A stretch of DNA of 7,806 bases, taken from assembly GCA_029931885.1 (NCBI GenBank), contig JAOZRJ010000066.1:1-7806 (forward strand), given 5' to 3'. Each line of letters begins with the position of its first letter. The first letter of the stretch is position 1. Both the position numbers and the translations under genes were made by a program. This document shows, one piece after another, positions 1-7,215 of the stretch. The stretch comes from Candidatus Omnitrophota bacterium (lineage in GTDB: Bacteria > Omnitrophota > Koll11 > Zapsychrales > Aceulaceae). Under the pieces are notes generated by a model. It was not told where the DNA came from. It saw only the letters and a list, made by a program, of their open reading frames with translations, and did not search any database.

Positions 1-159
1 ATTAAGGCATCTGGAAAATTAGATTTAGCAGGAGATTATATTAATTGGCTTTGCCACACATCTAAGCTTTGTGGTTTTCAGTTTGAAGGAAAATGGTGTG
101 ATATCGGAGATATTGAGGCATACCATCGGGCACAGGAAGATTTTAAAATAAATTCTTAA
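1..159 (+). CDS. C-terminal end of a sugar-phosphate nucleotidyltransferase (partial)
   Basis: An open frame enters from the left edge in frame 1 and ends at TAA 157-159, giving 52 residues. The segment FEGKWCDIGDIEAYHRA matches the typical C-terminal signature of the NTP-transferase family (a Gly-x-Trp-x-Asp-Ile-Gly core followed by a helix with Tyr and Ala), as in glucose-1-phosphate thymidylyltransferases and mannose-1-phosphate guanylyltransferases. These cytoplasmic enzymes activate sugar phosphates to nucleotide sugars for surface polysaccharides. The substrate and nucleotide cannot be told from this tail because the N-terminal nucleotide-binding part lies outside the window. No left-handed beta-helix acyltransferase tail follows the motif, so it is not a GlmU-type bifunctional protein. 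It ends only 21 bases before metK, so the two may be co-transcribed. The family call is fairly sure; the exact enzyme is not. Confidence 0.72.
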   Translation: MKASGKLDLAGDYINWLCHTSKLCGFQFEGKWCDIGDIEAYHRAQEDFKINS

Positions 160-165
160 ATTTTT

Positions 166-173
166 AAAGGAGG
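166..173 (+). promoter_or_regulatory. Strong Shine-Dalgarno site of metK
   Basis: AAAGGAGG lies 7 bases before the GTG at 181. This near-perfect anti-16S match fixes the non-ATG start of metK. The site occupies most of the 21-base gap after the nucleotidyltransferase stop. Confidence 0.85.
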
Positions 174-180
174 CTTTATA

Positions 181-1335
181 GTGAAAGGAAAATATTTTGT
201 TACATCTGAGTCGGTAGGTAATGGACACCCTGATAAAGTTTGCGATCAGATTTCTGATGCGGTTTTGGATTCCGTATTAAAAAATGATCCAAAAGGACGC
301 GTTGCGTGCGAAACATTCATCACAACAGGATTAGTTATCGTTGGTGGCGAAATTACAACGAAATCATTTATTAACATTCATAAAATTGTTAAAGAAACCC
401 TTTTAGATATTGGCTATAGCCATGACAAGTATGGATTTTCTGCCTATACATGTTCGATTTTGAATGCAATCGTAAGCCAATCACCTGATATTTCGCAAGG
501 TGTTGATGCCGGTGGAGCTGGCGACCAGGGAATTATGATTGGTTATGCGTGTGACGAAACTAAGGAATTAATGCCGTTACCGATTATGTTGGCTCATAAA
601 TTAGTTAAGCGTGTTGAAGATGTTAGAAAATCAAAAAAGCTTGATTATCTTGGGCCGGATTGCAAAAGCCAAGTTACTATTGAATATTATGATGAAAAAC
701 CTGTACGCGCTGATGCGGTTGTTTTGGCTTGTCAGCATACAGAAAAGATTCTTGATAAGACGGGAAAAAAGATTACTGATAAAGCCAGAAAGCAAATGAT
801 TGATGTTATTGCTCGTCCTATTTTAGGAAAGCTGATTGATAAAAAAACAAAGTTTTATGTAAATCAGACCGGAAAATTTGTTGTTGGCGGACCTCAGTCT
901 GATACTGGTGTTACTGGTCGAAAAATTATTGTTGACACCTACGGAGGAGTTGTTTCCCATGGTGGCGGAGCTTTTTCAGGAAAAGACCCAAGCAAGGTTG
1001 ATCGTTCAGCAACTTACATGGCTCGTTATGTTGCAAAAAATATTGTTGCAGCGAAACTTGCTAAGAAATGCTGGGTTGAGCTTGGATATGCTATTGGAAA
1101 AGCAGAACCAGTTAGCATTATGATCGATACTTTTGGAACAGGCGTTGTTTCTGAGCAAAAATTAGTTTCGCTTGTTAAAAAACATTTCGATCTAACACCT
1201 AAAGGAATTATTAAAGAGCTTGATCTTCTTAAACCGATTTATAAAAAGACAGCTGCTTACGGTCATTTTGGTAGAGGGCATTTTAGTTGGGAGAAAACGA
1301 ATAAGGCTCAAAAACTGGCTAAAGGTATTAAATAA
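181..1335 (+). CDS. metK: S-adenosylmethionine synthetase (methionine adenosyltransferase)
   Basis: Makes S-adenosylmethionine from methionine and ATP, releasing phosphate and pyrophosphate; a cytoplasmic enzyme, usually a tetramer. The 384 residues equal the E. coli length and all three MetK domains are present. Visible motifs are GHPDK at 15-19 (catalytic His16, Asp18, Lys19), ACET at 42-45 with metal-binding Glu44, GGAGDQG at 111-117, and the phosphate-binding loop [17 protein letters not shown] at 261-277. The C-terminus carries the conserved AAYGHFGR block. The start is GTG, set by a strong ribosome binding site 7 bases upstream. Two departures from the E. coli pattern: Asn14 stands where most MetK have Glu before GHPDK, and the gating loop between QGVD and GAGDQG is about 5 residues shorter. 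A stretch at 185-228 is about 6 residues longer. It is followed after 29 bases by ahcY, which uses the downstream product of SAM-dependent methylation. Confidence 0.98.
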   Translation: MKGKYFVTSESVGNGHPDKVCDQISDAVLDSVLKNDPKGRVACETFITTGLVIVGGEITTKSFINIHKIVKETLLDIGYSHDKYGFSAYTCSILNAIVSQSPDISQGVDAGGAGDQGIMIGYACDETKELMPLPIMLAHKLVKRVEDVRKSKKLDYLGPDCKSQVTIEYYDEKPVRADAVVLACQHTEKILDKTGKKITDKARKQMIDVIARPILGKLIDKKTKFYVNQTGKFVVGGPQSDTGVTGRKIIVDTYGGVVSHGGGAFSGKDPSKVDRSATYMARYVAKNIVAAKLAKKCWVELGYAIGKAEPVSIMIDTFGTGVVSEQKLVSLVKKHFDLTPKGIIKELDLLKPIYKKTAAYGHFGRGHFSWEKTNKAQKLAKGIK

Positions 1336-1364
1336 AGATAAAAATTGTTTTTAATGAGGGAAAA

Positions 1365-2783
1365 ATGAAAAATTCAGAAAATAGCGCACAAGATTTTAAA
1401 ATTAAGGATATTTCTTTGGCAGGCTTTGGCCATAAAGAGATTGAGCTTGCAGAAAAGGAAATGCCTGGGTTGATGGCCTTGTGTGAGAAATACGGAAAAG
1501 AAAAGCCTTTGAAAGGCTCGCGTATTATGGGGTCACTTCACATGACAATCCAGACAGCTGTTTTGATAAAAACGCTAATAGAGCTTGGAGCTCAAGTCAG
1601 ATGGGCGAGTTGTAATATTTTCTCGACACAAGATCATGCCGCAGCTGCCATTGTAGATTTAGGAGTTCCTGTTTTTGCATGGAAAGGCGAAACCTTAAAA
1701 GAATATTGGTGGTGTACTAAACAAGCTCTATCGTTTTCAGGTGGCCAAGAACCAACCTTAATCGTTGATGATGGTGGAGACGCGACAATGATGGTTCATC
1801 GGGGGTGTGAAGTAGAAGATGATGCATCTGTTCTGGATGTTGAGGTAGACACCGAAGACGAAAAAGAATTAGCGTTAATCCTTAAAGAAACATTAAAAGA
1901 GGACAGCAAAAAATGGCATCGCATGGCAAAGTCGATTAAAGGCGTTTCTGAAGAAACAACAACAGGAGTGCATCGTCTTTATCAAATGATGGCAGAAAAT
2001 AAACTTTTATTTCCTGCGTTTAACGTTAATGATTCTGTAACAAAGTCAAAATTTGATAATCTTTATGGTTGCCGAGAATCATTAGCTGACGGTATTAAAC
2101 GTGCAACTGATATTATGGTTGCCGGAAAAGTGGTTGTTATTTGTGGTTATGGCGATGTTGGAAAAGGATCGGCAAGATCCTTAAAAAGTTATGGCGCACG
2201 TGTTATCGTAACAGAAATAGATCCTATTTGTGCGCTTCAAGCCGCAATGGAAGGACTTGAAGTAAAAACGCTTGAAGAGGCTCTAAGTATTGGTGATATC
2301 TATGTGACAGCAACGGGAAATTGTGAGGTTATCACAGCTGAAGATATGTCAAAAATGAAAGATGGTGCAATTGTTTGTAATATTGGTCATTTTGATAATG
2401 AAATTCAAGTGATGAAACTTGAACAATGGCCCGGGATTAGAAAAGAGAATGTTAAACCACAAGTTGATCAATATTATTTTAAAGACGGGCATTCAATTAT
2501 TCTTTTAGCCGAAGGACGATTGGTAAATCTTGGGTGTGCAACAGGTCATCCGTCTTTTGTTATGAGTAATTCTTTTACAAACCAAACGTTAGCACAAATT
2601 GAGCTTTGGAAAAATGATTACAAGGTTGATGTCTATCGTCTACCAAAAAAGTTAGATGAGGAAGTTGCTCGTTTGCATCTTGATCATGTTGGCGTAAAGT
2701 TAACAAAGATGACAGATAAGCAAGCAAAATATATTGGATATTCTGCAGAGGGACCTTACAAGCCGGAGCATTATCGATATTAA
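1365..2783 (+). CDS. ahcY: S-adenosylhomocysteine hydrolase (adenosylhomocysteinase)
   Basis: Reversibly splits S-adenosylhomocysteine into adenosine and homocysteine, using tightly bound NAD, and so relieves product inhibition of methyltransferases. The 472 residues cover the whole family. Against the human enzyme I can place His59 (human 55), Glu197 (156), Lys227 (186), Asp231 (190), Asn232 (191) and Cys236 (195). The NAD-binding Rossmann motif GYGDVGKG is at 261-268. The C-terminus ends KPEHYRY, whose Lys466 and Tyr470 reach into the partner subunit's NAD site. Residues about 155-192 hold an insertion of roughly 37 residues relative to the human form, as in the long bacterial/plant type. 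The start ATG follows GAGGG at 1356-1360 with a short 4-base spacer. Its place right after metK makes an activated-methyl cycle pair. The stop overlaps the pfkA start by one base. Confidence 0.98.
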   Translation: MKNSENSAQDFKIKDISLAGFGHKEIELAEKEMPGLMALCEKYGKEKPLKGSRIMGSLHMTIQTAVLIKTLIELGAQVRWASCNIFSTQDHAAAAIVDLGVPVFAWKGETLKEYWWCTKQALSFSGGQEPTLIVDDGGDATMMVHRGCEVEDDASVLDVEVDTEDEKELALILKETLKEDSKKWHRMAKSIKGVSEETTTGVHRLYQMMAENKLLFPAFNVNDSVTKSKFDNLYGCRESLADGIKRATDIMVAGKVVVICGYGDVGKGSARSLKSYGARVIVTEIDPICALQAAMEGLEVKTLEEALSIGDIYVTATGNCEVITAEDMSKMKDGAIVCNIGHFDNEIQVMKLEQWPGIRKENVKPQVDQYYFKDGHSIILLAEGRLVNLGCATGHPSFVMSNSFTNQTLAQIELWKNDYKVDVYRLPKKLDEEVARLHLDHVGVKLTKMTDKQAKYIGYSAEGPYKPEHYRY

Positions 2784-3772
2784 TGGAGAGTGCTGTGAGT
2801 ACTGAAAATAAAATAAAGAAAATTGCTGTTTTAACTTCTGGTGGAGACGGCCCTGGTATGAATGCTGGGATTCGAAGTGTTGTTCGCTGTGCTGTTTCTC
2901 ACGGGATAAAGGTCAGTGGTGTTATAAAAGGCTATGAGGGTTTGATCGATGATAATTTTATTGAGCTTGATCATCGTTCTGTTGCCAATCTTATTAGTCG
3001 AGGTGGAACTTTCTTAAAGACAGCACGTTCACCAAGATTTAAAACAGAGGAGGGGCAAAAAGCAGCTGTTGAAACTTTAAATAGGCATCATATTGACGGG
3101 CTTGTTGTCATCGGTGGAGATGGAAGTTATGCCGGTGCGTTTGATCTTTTTCATAAATGGAGTGTTCCTGTTGTGGGGATTCCCGGAACAATCGACAATG
3201 ATTTAAGCGGAACGGACCAAACCATTGGATGTCATACAGCTGTTAATACGGCTTTGGAAGCGATTGATAAAATTCGTGATACAGCGCATAGCATGGAGCG
3301 TATTTTTGTTGTTGAGGTCATGGGACATCATTCGGGTTATATTGCGATGCAAGTGGCACTAGGGTCGGGATCGGAAGATGTTATTATTCCTGAGAAAGAA
3401 TTTGATTATAAGGCTATGTATGAAGATATTAAAGAAGGACATAAAAAGGGAAAAATTAGCTGGATGATTGTTGTAGCTGAGGGTGCAGGAAAAGCTCATG
3501 AAGTAGCTAGTAAAGTAACAGAGATTACAAAATTTGAAAGTCGTTATGTTGTTTTGGGCCACATTCAAAGAGGCGGTGTTCCAACGGCACCTGATAGAAT
3601 CCTTGCTACGCGTTTAGGAGCTGCGGCTGTTGATTGTTTAATGAAAGGCCAATATGGTAAAGCCGTTGGCGTTTTACAAAATAAAATTAATCTTGTTGAT
3701 TTGGGGCATGCCTGTAAGGCAAGCGTTATCCCTATTGATGAATATTGTAAGTTGATTAAAATTTTAACGTAA
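2783..3772 (+). CDS. pfkA: 6-phosphofructokinase, ATP-dependent type
   Basis: Phosphorylates fructose 6-phosphate to fructose 1,6-bisphosphate in glycolysis. The 329 residues fit the short bacterial PFK (E. coli 320). Motifs: the ATP-site Gly-rich start TSGGDGPGMN (18-27), GGDGS (111-115), PGTIDND (134-140) with catalytic Asp138, VMGHHSG, and HIQRGG for sugar-phosphate binding. Gly at 114 (E. coli Gly104) and Gly before TIDND (where PPi enzymes have Asp and Lys) point to ATP, not pyrophosphate, as donor. The effector-site basic residues of E. coli PfkA (Arg21, Arg25, Arg54, Arg154, the KGK pair) also appear conserved, so allosteric control is plausible. ATG 2783 sits in TAATG with the ahcY stop. 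An in-frame GTG at 2795 with GGAGAG just upstream is a credible alternative start and would remove only four residues from the poorly conserved tail. Glycolytic company in this operon is unusual. Confidence 0.96.
   Translation: MESAVSTENKIKKIAVLTSGGDGPGMNAGIRSVVRCAVSHGIKVSGVIKGYEGLIDDNFIELDHRSVANLISRGGTFLKTARSPRFKTEEGQKAAVETLNRHHIDGLVVIGGDGSYAGAFDLFHKWSVPVVGIPGTIDNDLSGTDQTIGCHTAVNTALEAIDKIRDTAHSMERIFVVEVMGHHSGYIAMQVALGSGSEDVIIPEKEFDYKAMYEDIKEGHKKGKISWMIVVAEGAGKAHEVASKVTEITKFESRYVVLGHIQRGGVPTAPDRILATRLGAAAVDCLMKGQYGKAVGVLQNKINLVDLGHACKASVIPIDEYCKLIKILT
2785..2790 (+). promoter_or_regulatory. Possible Shine-Dalgarno for an alternative pfkA start
   Basis: GGAGAG lies 4 bases before the in-frame GTG at 2795. 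The ATG at 2783 has only GGAG at 2765-2768 about 14 bases upstream, too far for efficient initiation by itself, although re-initiation from the overlapping ahcY stop could serve it. The true pfkA start is therefore undecided between 2783 and 2795. Confidence 0.45.
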
Positions 3773-3782
3773 CAGAATTAAC

Positions 3783-3787
3783 GGAGG
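3783..3787 (+). promoter_or_regulatory. Shine-Dalgarno site of ilvC
   Basis: GGAGG, 6 bases before the ATG at 3794, in the 21-base gap after pfkA. It is well placed and supports independent, strong initiation of ilvC in contrast to the coupled pfkA start. Confidence 0.8.
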
Positions 3788-3793
3788 TTTAAG

Positions 3794-4783
3794 ATGGCAA
3801 AGATTTATTATGACAAAGATGCAAGTTTTGATTCAATCAAAGATAAAACTATCGCGATTATTGGATACGGCATCCAGGGACGAGGGCAAGCTTTAAATTT
3901 ACGCGACAGCGGGTTAAATGTTATTGTTAGCGAGCTCGAAGAAACAGATAATTATACCCAAGCTATCGAAGATGGTTTTGAACCAATGGAAGCAAGAAAG
4001 GCTGCAAAAAAAGCAGATATTATCCAAATTTTAACTCAAGATCATGTGCAGGCTACTCTTTATAAAAAGGCGATTAGAAAATATTTAACAGCCGGAAAGT
4101 CACTTCTTTTTTCTCATGGCTTTAATATTCATTTTGGGCAAATTGTTCCTCCGGAAAATGTAGATGTTTTTATGATCGCGCCTAAAGGTCCTGGTGCTTT
4201 GGTGCGAAGCCAATATGAAGAAGGAAAAGGTGTTCCTTGTCTTGTTGCGATTCATCAGGATGCAACCGGAAATGCACTCAAAACAGCGCTCGCCTATGCT
4301 AAAGGCATTGGTGGAACGCGTGCCGGTGTTATTGAAACAACTTTTAAAGAAGAAACTGAAACAGATCTTTTTGGTGAGCAAGCAGTTCTTTGTGGCGGCG
4401 TAAGTGAGCTTGTAAAAGCTGGCTTTGATACATTAGTAGAGGCTGGTTATCAGCCAGAGATTGCTTATTTTGAATGCCTTCATGAGCTGAAGTTGATCAC
4501 AGACCTTATTTATTCAAAAGGTATTCAAGGGATGCGAAAATGTGTTTCAGATACAGCAGAGTACGGCGATCTTTCCAGAGGGAAGAAAGTTATTAGTGAC
4601 AAAACACGTAAAGTTATGAAGAAGATGTTAACGGACGTTCAGTCAGGCAAATTTGCCAAAGAATGGATCCGTGAAAATAAAAAAGGAAGACCTAATTTTA
4701 CCCAATGGCGAAAAGAAGCCGATGAGCACCAAATTGAAAATGTTGGAGCTCAGCTTCGAGATATGATGCCTTGGATGAAATAG
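3794..4783 (+). CDS. ilvC: Ketol-acid reductoisomerase, class I (short form)
   Basis: Converts acetolactate or acetohydroxybutyrate to the dihydroxy acids of valine, leucine and isoleucine synthesis, by Mg-dependent alkyl shift and reduction. The 329 residues fit the short class I form. The N-terminal Rossmann domain opens with [17 protein letters not shown] (24-40). The IAPKGPG block, the [16 protein letters not shown] metal-binding segment and [15 protein letters not shown] with the second pair of Glu ligands are all present, so it should be active. The cofactor loop is odd. After beta strand 2 (VIV, 43-45) it reads SELEETDNY (46-54), with no Arg or Lys and four acidic residues, where NADPH enzymes typically have GLREGSSSW. 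This suggests NADH preference (inference). GPGALVR replaces the common GPGHTVR. A GGAGG site precedes the ATG. ilvB, ilvN and ilvD are absent from the window; leuA follows by 20 bases. Confidence 0.97.
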   Translation: MAKIYYDKDASFDSIKDKTIAIIGYGIQGRGQALNLRDSGLNVIVSELEETDNYTQAIEDGFEPMEARKAAKKADIIQILTQDHVQATLYKKAIRKYLTAGKSLLFSHGFNIHFGQIVPPENVDVFMIAPKGPGALVRSQYEEGKGVPCLVAIHQDATGNALKTALAYAKGIGGTRAGVIETTFKEETETDLFGEQAVLCGGVSELVKAGFDTLVEAGYQPEIAYFECLHELKLITDLIYSKGIQGMRKCVSDTAEYGDLSRGKKVISDKTRKVMKKMLTDVQSGKFAKEWIRENKKGRPNFTQWRKEADEHQIENVGAQLRDMMPWMK

Positions 4784-4803
4784 TTTCTTTTAGAGATCAT
4801 ATT

Positions 4804-6321
4804 ATGAGAAAACAAGATAAAGTTTTTATTTTTGATACAACTTTGAGGGATGGAGAGCAAGCTCCAGGCGCCAGTATGAACGAAAAAGAAAAATTAGAGG
4901 TAGCTTTTTCTTTGGAGCGCTTGGGTGCTGATATTATTGAAGCAGGTTTTCCTGTGATTTCAAAAGGAGACTTTAATTCAGTAAAGAACGTTGCAAAGCA
5001 TATCAAGAAATCAAGTGTTTGCGGTTTGGCGCGATCAATAAAAAAAGATATTGATGCGTGCTACGATGCGGTAAGAGGTGCAAAACGTCCGCGCATTCAT
5101 GTTTTTTTAGCAACATCAAAGATTCATTTGGAATATAAATTAAAACGCAGCAAAGAAGAAATTTTAAAAATGGCTGTTGATGCGGTAAAGTACGCCCGAT
5201 CGAAAGCTTCAGATATTGAATTTTCACCGGAAGATGCATCTAGAACAGATAAAGATTTTTTGTTTAGAATTGTTGAAGCGGTTATCAAAGCAGGAGCTAA
5301 AACTGTTAATATTCCTGATACTGTGGGATACGGTGTACCTGATCAGTTTGGACAATTGATTAAGGATATAAAAAATAATGTCCCGAATGTCAATAAGGCA
5401 ATTATTTCCGTTCATTGTCACAATGATTTAGGGTTAGGCGTTGCTAATTCCTTGGCTGCCATTAAAAATGGTGCTCGCCAGGTTGAATGCACGGTTAACG
5501 GTATTGGAGAGCGCGCAGGCAATGCGTCAGTAGAAGAGATTGTTATGGCCTTAAAAACACGGGAAGATTATTATAACTGTATGACAAATGTAAAAACAGC
5601 GGAGATTTGCCGGGTATCCAGATTGGTCAGCAAATATACCGGTTTTGCTGTTGCTCCAAACAAAGCGATTGTCGGGGCTAATGCGTTTCGTCATGAAGCC
5701 GGTATTCATCAAGACGGGGTTTTAAAAGAAAGAACAACTTATGAAATTATGAAACCTGAAGAAGTCGGCTTTGTAGAGACTGGCCTTGTTTTGGGGAAGC
5801 ATTCAGGGCGTCATGCGTTTCGTGTTCGTTTAAAAGCTTTGGGTATTGATTTAAAAGATGATGGATTAGATCGTGCTTTTGGTAGATTTAAAAATGTTGC
5901 TGATAAAAAGAAGCAAGTTTATGATGAAGATTTGATTGCTATTGCTGAAGATGAAACAAAATTGGTTCCAAAAAGATGGCAGCTTGTTAGTCTTGTTGCA
6001 ACAAGCGGAACTAAAATTGCACCAAAAGCAACTGTAGAAATAAAATCCAAGGGGAAAGTTTTTGAAAAAAGTTCCTCCGGGGATGGCCCTGTTGATGCCT
6101 GTTATAAAGCTATTGAAAGTATTATAAAGGTTAGAGGCGAACTTTTAGATTATGCCATACAATCTGTTACGCGAGGAAAAGATGCCTTAGGCGAGGTAAC
6201 CGTCAAGGTTCGTCTTAATGGAAAAAGTTATATAGGCCATGGAGCAAGCACGGACATCTTAGAGGCTTCAGCCAAAGCTTATCTTAACGCCATTAACAAA
6301 ATGGTTGCACAATCCAAATAA
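4804..6321 (+). CDS. leuA: 2-isopropylmalate synthase
   Basis: Condenses acetyl-CoA with 2-ketoisovalerate, the committed step of leucine synthesis. From ATG 4804 the protein has 505 residues, normal for bacterial LeuA. The TIM-barrel opens with [16 protein letters not shown] (Asp11 metal ligand, Arg15). HCHNDLGLG carries ligands His204 and His206, and GIGERAGNA ends at Asn240-Ala241. KHSGRHAF marks the linker region, and residues from about 392 form the LeuA dimer regulatory domain, with a GDGPVDA loop, so leucine feedback inhibition is likely. The leucine-type regulatory domain together with these motifs favours LeuA over homocitrate or citramalate synthase, though citramalate synthase of the long type cannot be fully excluded. 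The frame can be extended to TTG 4771 inside ilvC, but the extra 11 residues are unlike the family, so I prefer the ATG. Only a weak AGAGA (4792-4796) precedes it, so coupling to ilvC is possible. Confidence 0.95.
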   Translation: MRKQDKVFIFDTTLRDGEQAPGASMNEKEKLEVAFSLERLGADIIEAGFPVISKGDFNSVKNVAKHIKKSSVCGLARSIKKDIDACYDAVRGAKRPRIHVFLATSKIHLEYKLKRSKEEILKMAVDAVKYARSKASDIEFSPEDASRTDKDFLFRIVEAVIKAGAKTVNIPDTVGYGVPDQFGQLIKDIKNNVPNVNKAIISVHCHNDLGLGVANSLAAIKNGARQVECTVNGIGERAGNASVEEIVMALKTREDYYNCMTNVKTAEICRVSRLVSKYTGFAVAPNKAIVGANAFRHEAGIHQDGVLKERTTYEIMKPEEVGFVETGLVLGKHSGRHAFRVRLKALGIDLKDDGLDRAFGRFKNVADKKKQVYDEDLIAIAEDETKLVPKRWQLVSLVATSGTKIAPKATVEIKSKGKVFEKSSSGDGPVDACYKAIESIIKVRGELLDYAIQSVTRGKDALGEVTVKVRLNGKSYIGHGASTDILEASAKAYLNAINKMVAQSK

Positions 6322-6331
6322 ATCATATCTT

Positions 6332-7201
6332 ATGGAAGAACAAAAATCTACTTATGGGTTAGTTGGCTATCCTCTAGGGCATAGCTTGTCGCCTTTTATG
6401 CATAATGCGGCATTCGAAGCCTTGGAAGTGGATGCTGCTTATAAGCTTTTCCCTTTAAAATCCGAAGAGCTCGATTCTTTTTTTACGAAACTTAAAGAAG
6501 AACAGAGTCCCATTTTTGGATTGAATGTGACAGTACCTTACAAAGAAGAAGTCATCAAGTATCTCGATGTTTTAAATCCTTATGCTCAGAAAGTCAAAGC
6601 TGTTAATACAATTGTTGTCGGTAAGAATCGGAAATTAACCGGATACAATACAGATGGCCCGGGTTTTTTAGCACATCTTAAAGAGCTTGGATTTAAGTCA
6701 GAACATAAACGAATTGCCTTGCTTGGAGCGGGGGGAGCTGCGCGCGCCATTTTGTCTGTTTTATGTATGGTTGTTGAGCGTCCAGAATCAATTAAGATAT
6801 ATGATATTGATCGCGACAAGGCAGAAAGTTTGGTTGCAGATTTATCCGAGAGCATAGATTTGGGAATTGTTGAGATTGCTCAGAGCATCGATGATCTAGA
6901 CGTTGAACTTGCAGATCTTTTGATTAATGCAACACCTGTTGGCATGAAGGCTACTGATATCGGATTGGTTGACGAAGGATTGATACATTCCGACATGTTG
7001 GTTTATGATTTAATATATAATCCATCGAGGACATTATTATTAAAAATGGCAGAGGAAAAAGGAGCAAGGATTTCAAACGGATTAGGAATGCTTTTTTATC
7101 AAGGCGTTTTAGCTTTTCAACATTGGGCAGAAATTGATCTTTCTGACGAAATAAAAGAAGAAATGAAGCAAGCCCTTTTCAATGGAATTCAAGGAAAATA
7201 A
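6332..7201 (+). CDS. aroE: Shikimate dehydrogenase
   Basis: Reduces 3-dehydroshikimate to shikimate in aromatic amino-acid and chorismate synthesis. From ATG 6332 it has 289 residues, slightly longer than E. coli AroE (272). The substrate-binding GHSLSPFMHN is at 16-25, NVTVPYK ends at catalytic Lys71, and NTDG at 106-109 holds catalytic Asp108. The Rossmann loop GAGGAARA is at 132-139, and NGLGMLFYQG with its substrate Gln is near the C-terminus. The usual NADP-phosphate motif Asn-Arg-Thr after beta strand 2 is replaced by Asp158-Ile159-Asp160, the pattern seen in NAD-dependent quinate/shikimate dehydrogenases, so NAD(H) use is plausible. The SLS serines favour shikimate over quinate as substrate. 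The frame extends back to a TTG at 6305 inside leuA, but homology starts only after the ATG. I see no Shine-Dalgarno in the 10-base gap after leuA, so translation probably depends on coupling. Confidence 0.95.
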   Translation: MEEQKSTYGLVGYPLGHSLSPFMHNAAFEALEVDAAYKLFPLKSEELDSFFTKLKEEQSPIFGLNVTVPYKEEVIKYLDVLNPYAQKVKAVNTIVVGKNRKLTGYNTDGPGFLAHLKELGFKSEHKRIALLGAGGAARAILSVLCMVVERPESIKIYDIDRDKAESLVADLSESIDLGIVEIAQSIDDLDVELADLLINATPVGMKATDIGLVDEGLIHSDMLVYDLIYNPSRTLLLKMAEEKGARISNGLGMLFYQGVLAFQHWAEIDLSDEIKEEMKQALFNGIQGK

Positions 7202-7206
7202 GATAA

Positions 7207-7210
7207 GGAG
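7207..7210 (+). promoter_or_regulatory. Shine-Dalgarno site of the prepilin peptidase gene
   Basis: GGAG, within TAAGGAGAG, lies 5 bases before the ATG at 7216 and fixes the start of this right-truncated gene. Confidence 0.75.
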
Positions 7211-7215
7211 AGTAT

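Noticed and set aside
113..149. Possible metK promoter (TTGAGG at 113-118 with TAAAAT at 144-149)
   Set aside because: The 25-base spacing is too long for a sigma-70 type promoter and AT-rich chance matches are expected here.
25..228. 67-codon open frame on the minus strand over the nucleotidyltransferase/metK junction
   Set aside because: It overlaps two well-supported plus-strand genes, has no recognisable motif and no ribosome binding site that I can see. It is a shadow of the AT-rich coding sequence.
1336..1364. Possible terminator in the metK-ahcY gap (T-rich run near 1347-1352)
   Set aside because: No GC-rich inverted repeat precedes the T run, so it is simply AT-rich spacer.
2783..3772. 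Pyrophosphate-dependent phosphofructokinase
   Set aside because: The diagnostic positions are Gly in GGDGS and Gly in PGTIDND, which are the ATP-type residues; PPi enzymes typically have Asp and Lys there.
4100..4381. 93-codon open frame on the minus strand inside ilvC
   Set aside because: It lies wholly antisense to a conserved enzyme, its composition is what antisense reading would give, and no domain is visible.
4771..4803. TTG start extending leuA upstream into ilvC
   Set aside because: The 11 added residues do not resemble LeuA N-termini and there is no ribosome binding site at suitable distance. ATG 4804 starts just before the conserved [10 protein letters not shown].
6586..6855. 89-codon open frame on the minus strand inside aroE
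   Set aside because: It is antisense to the conserved Rossmann region of aroE and shows no motif of its own.
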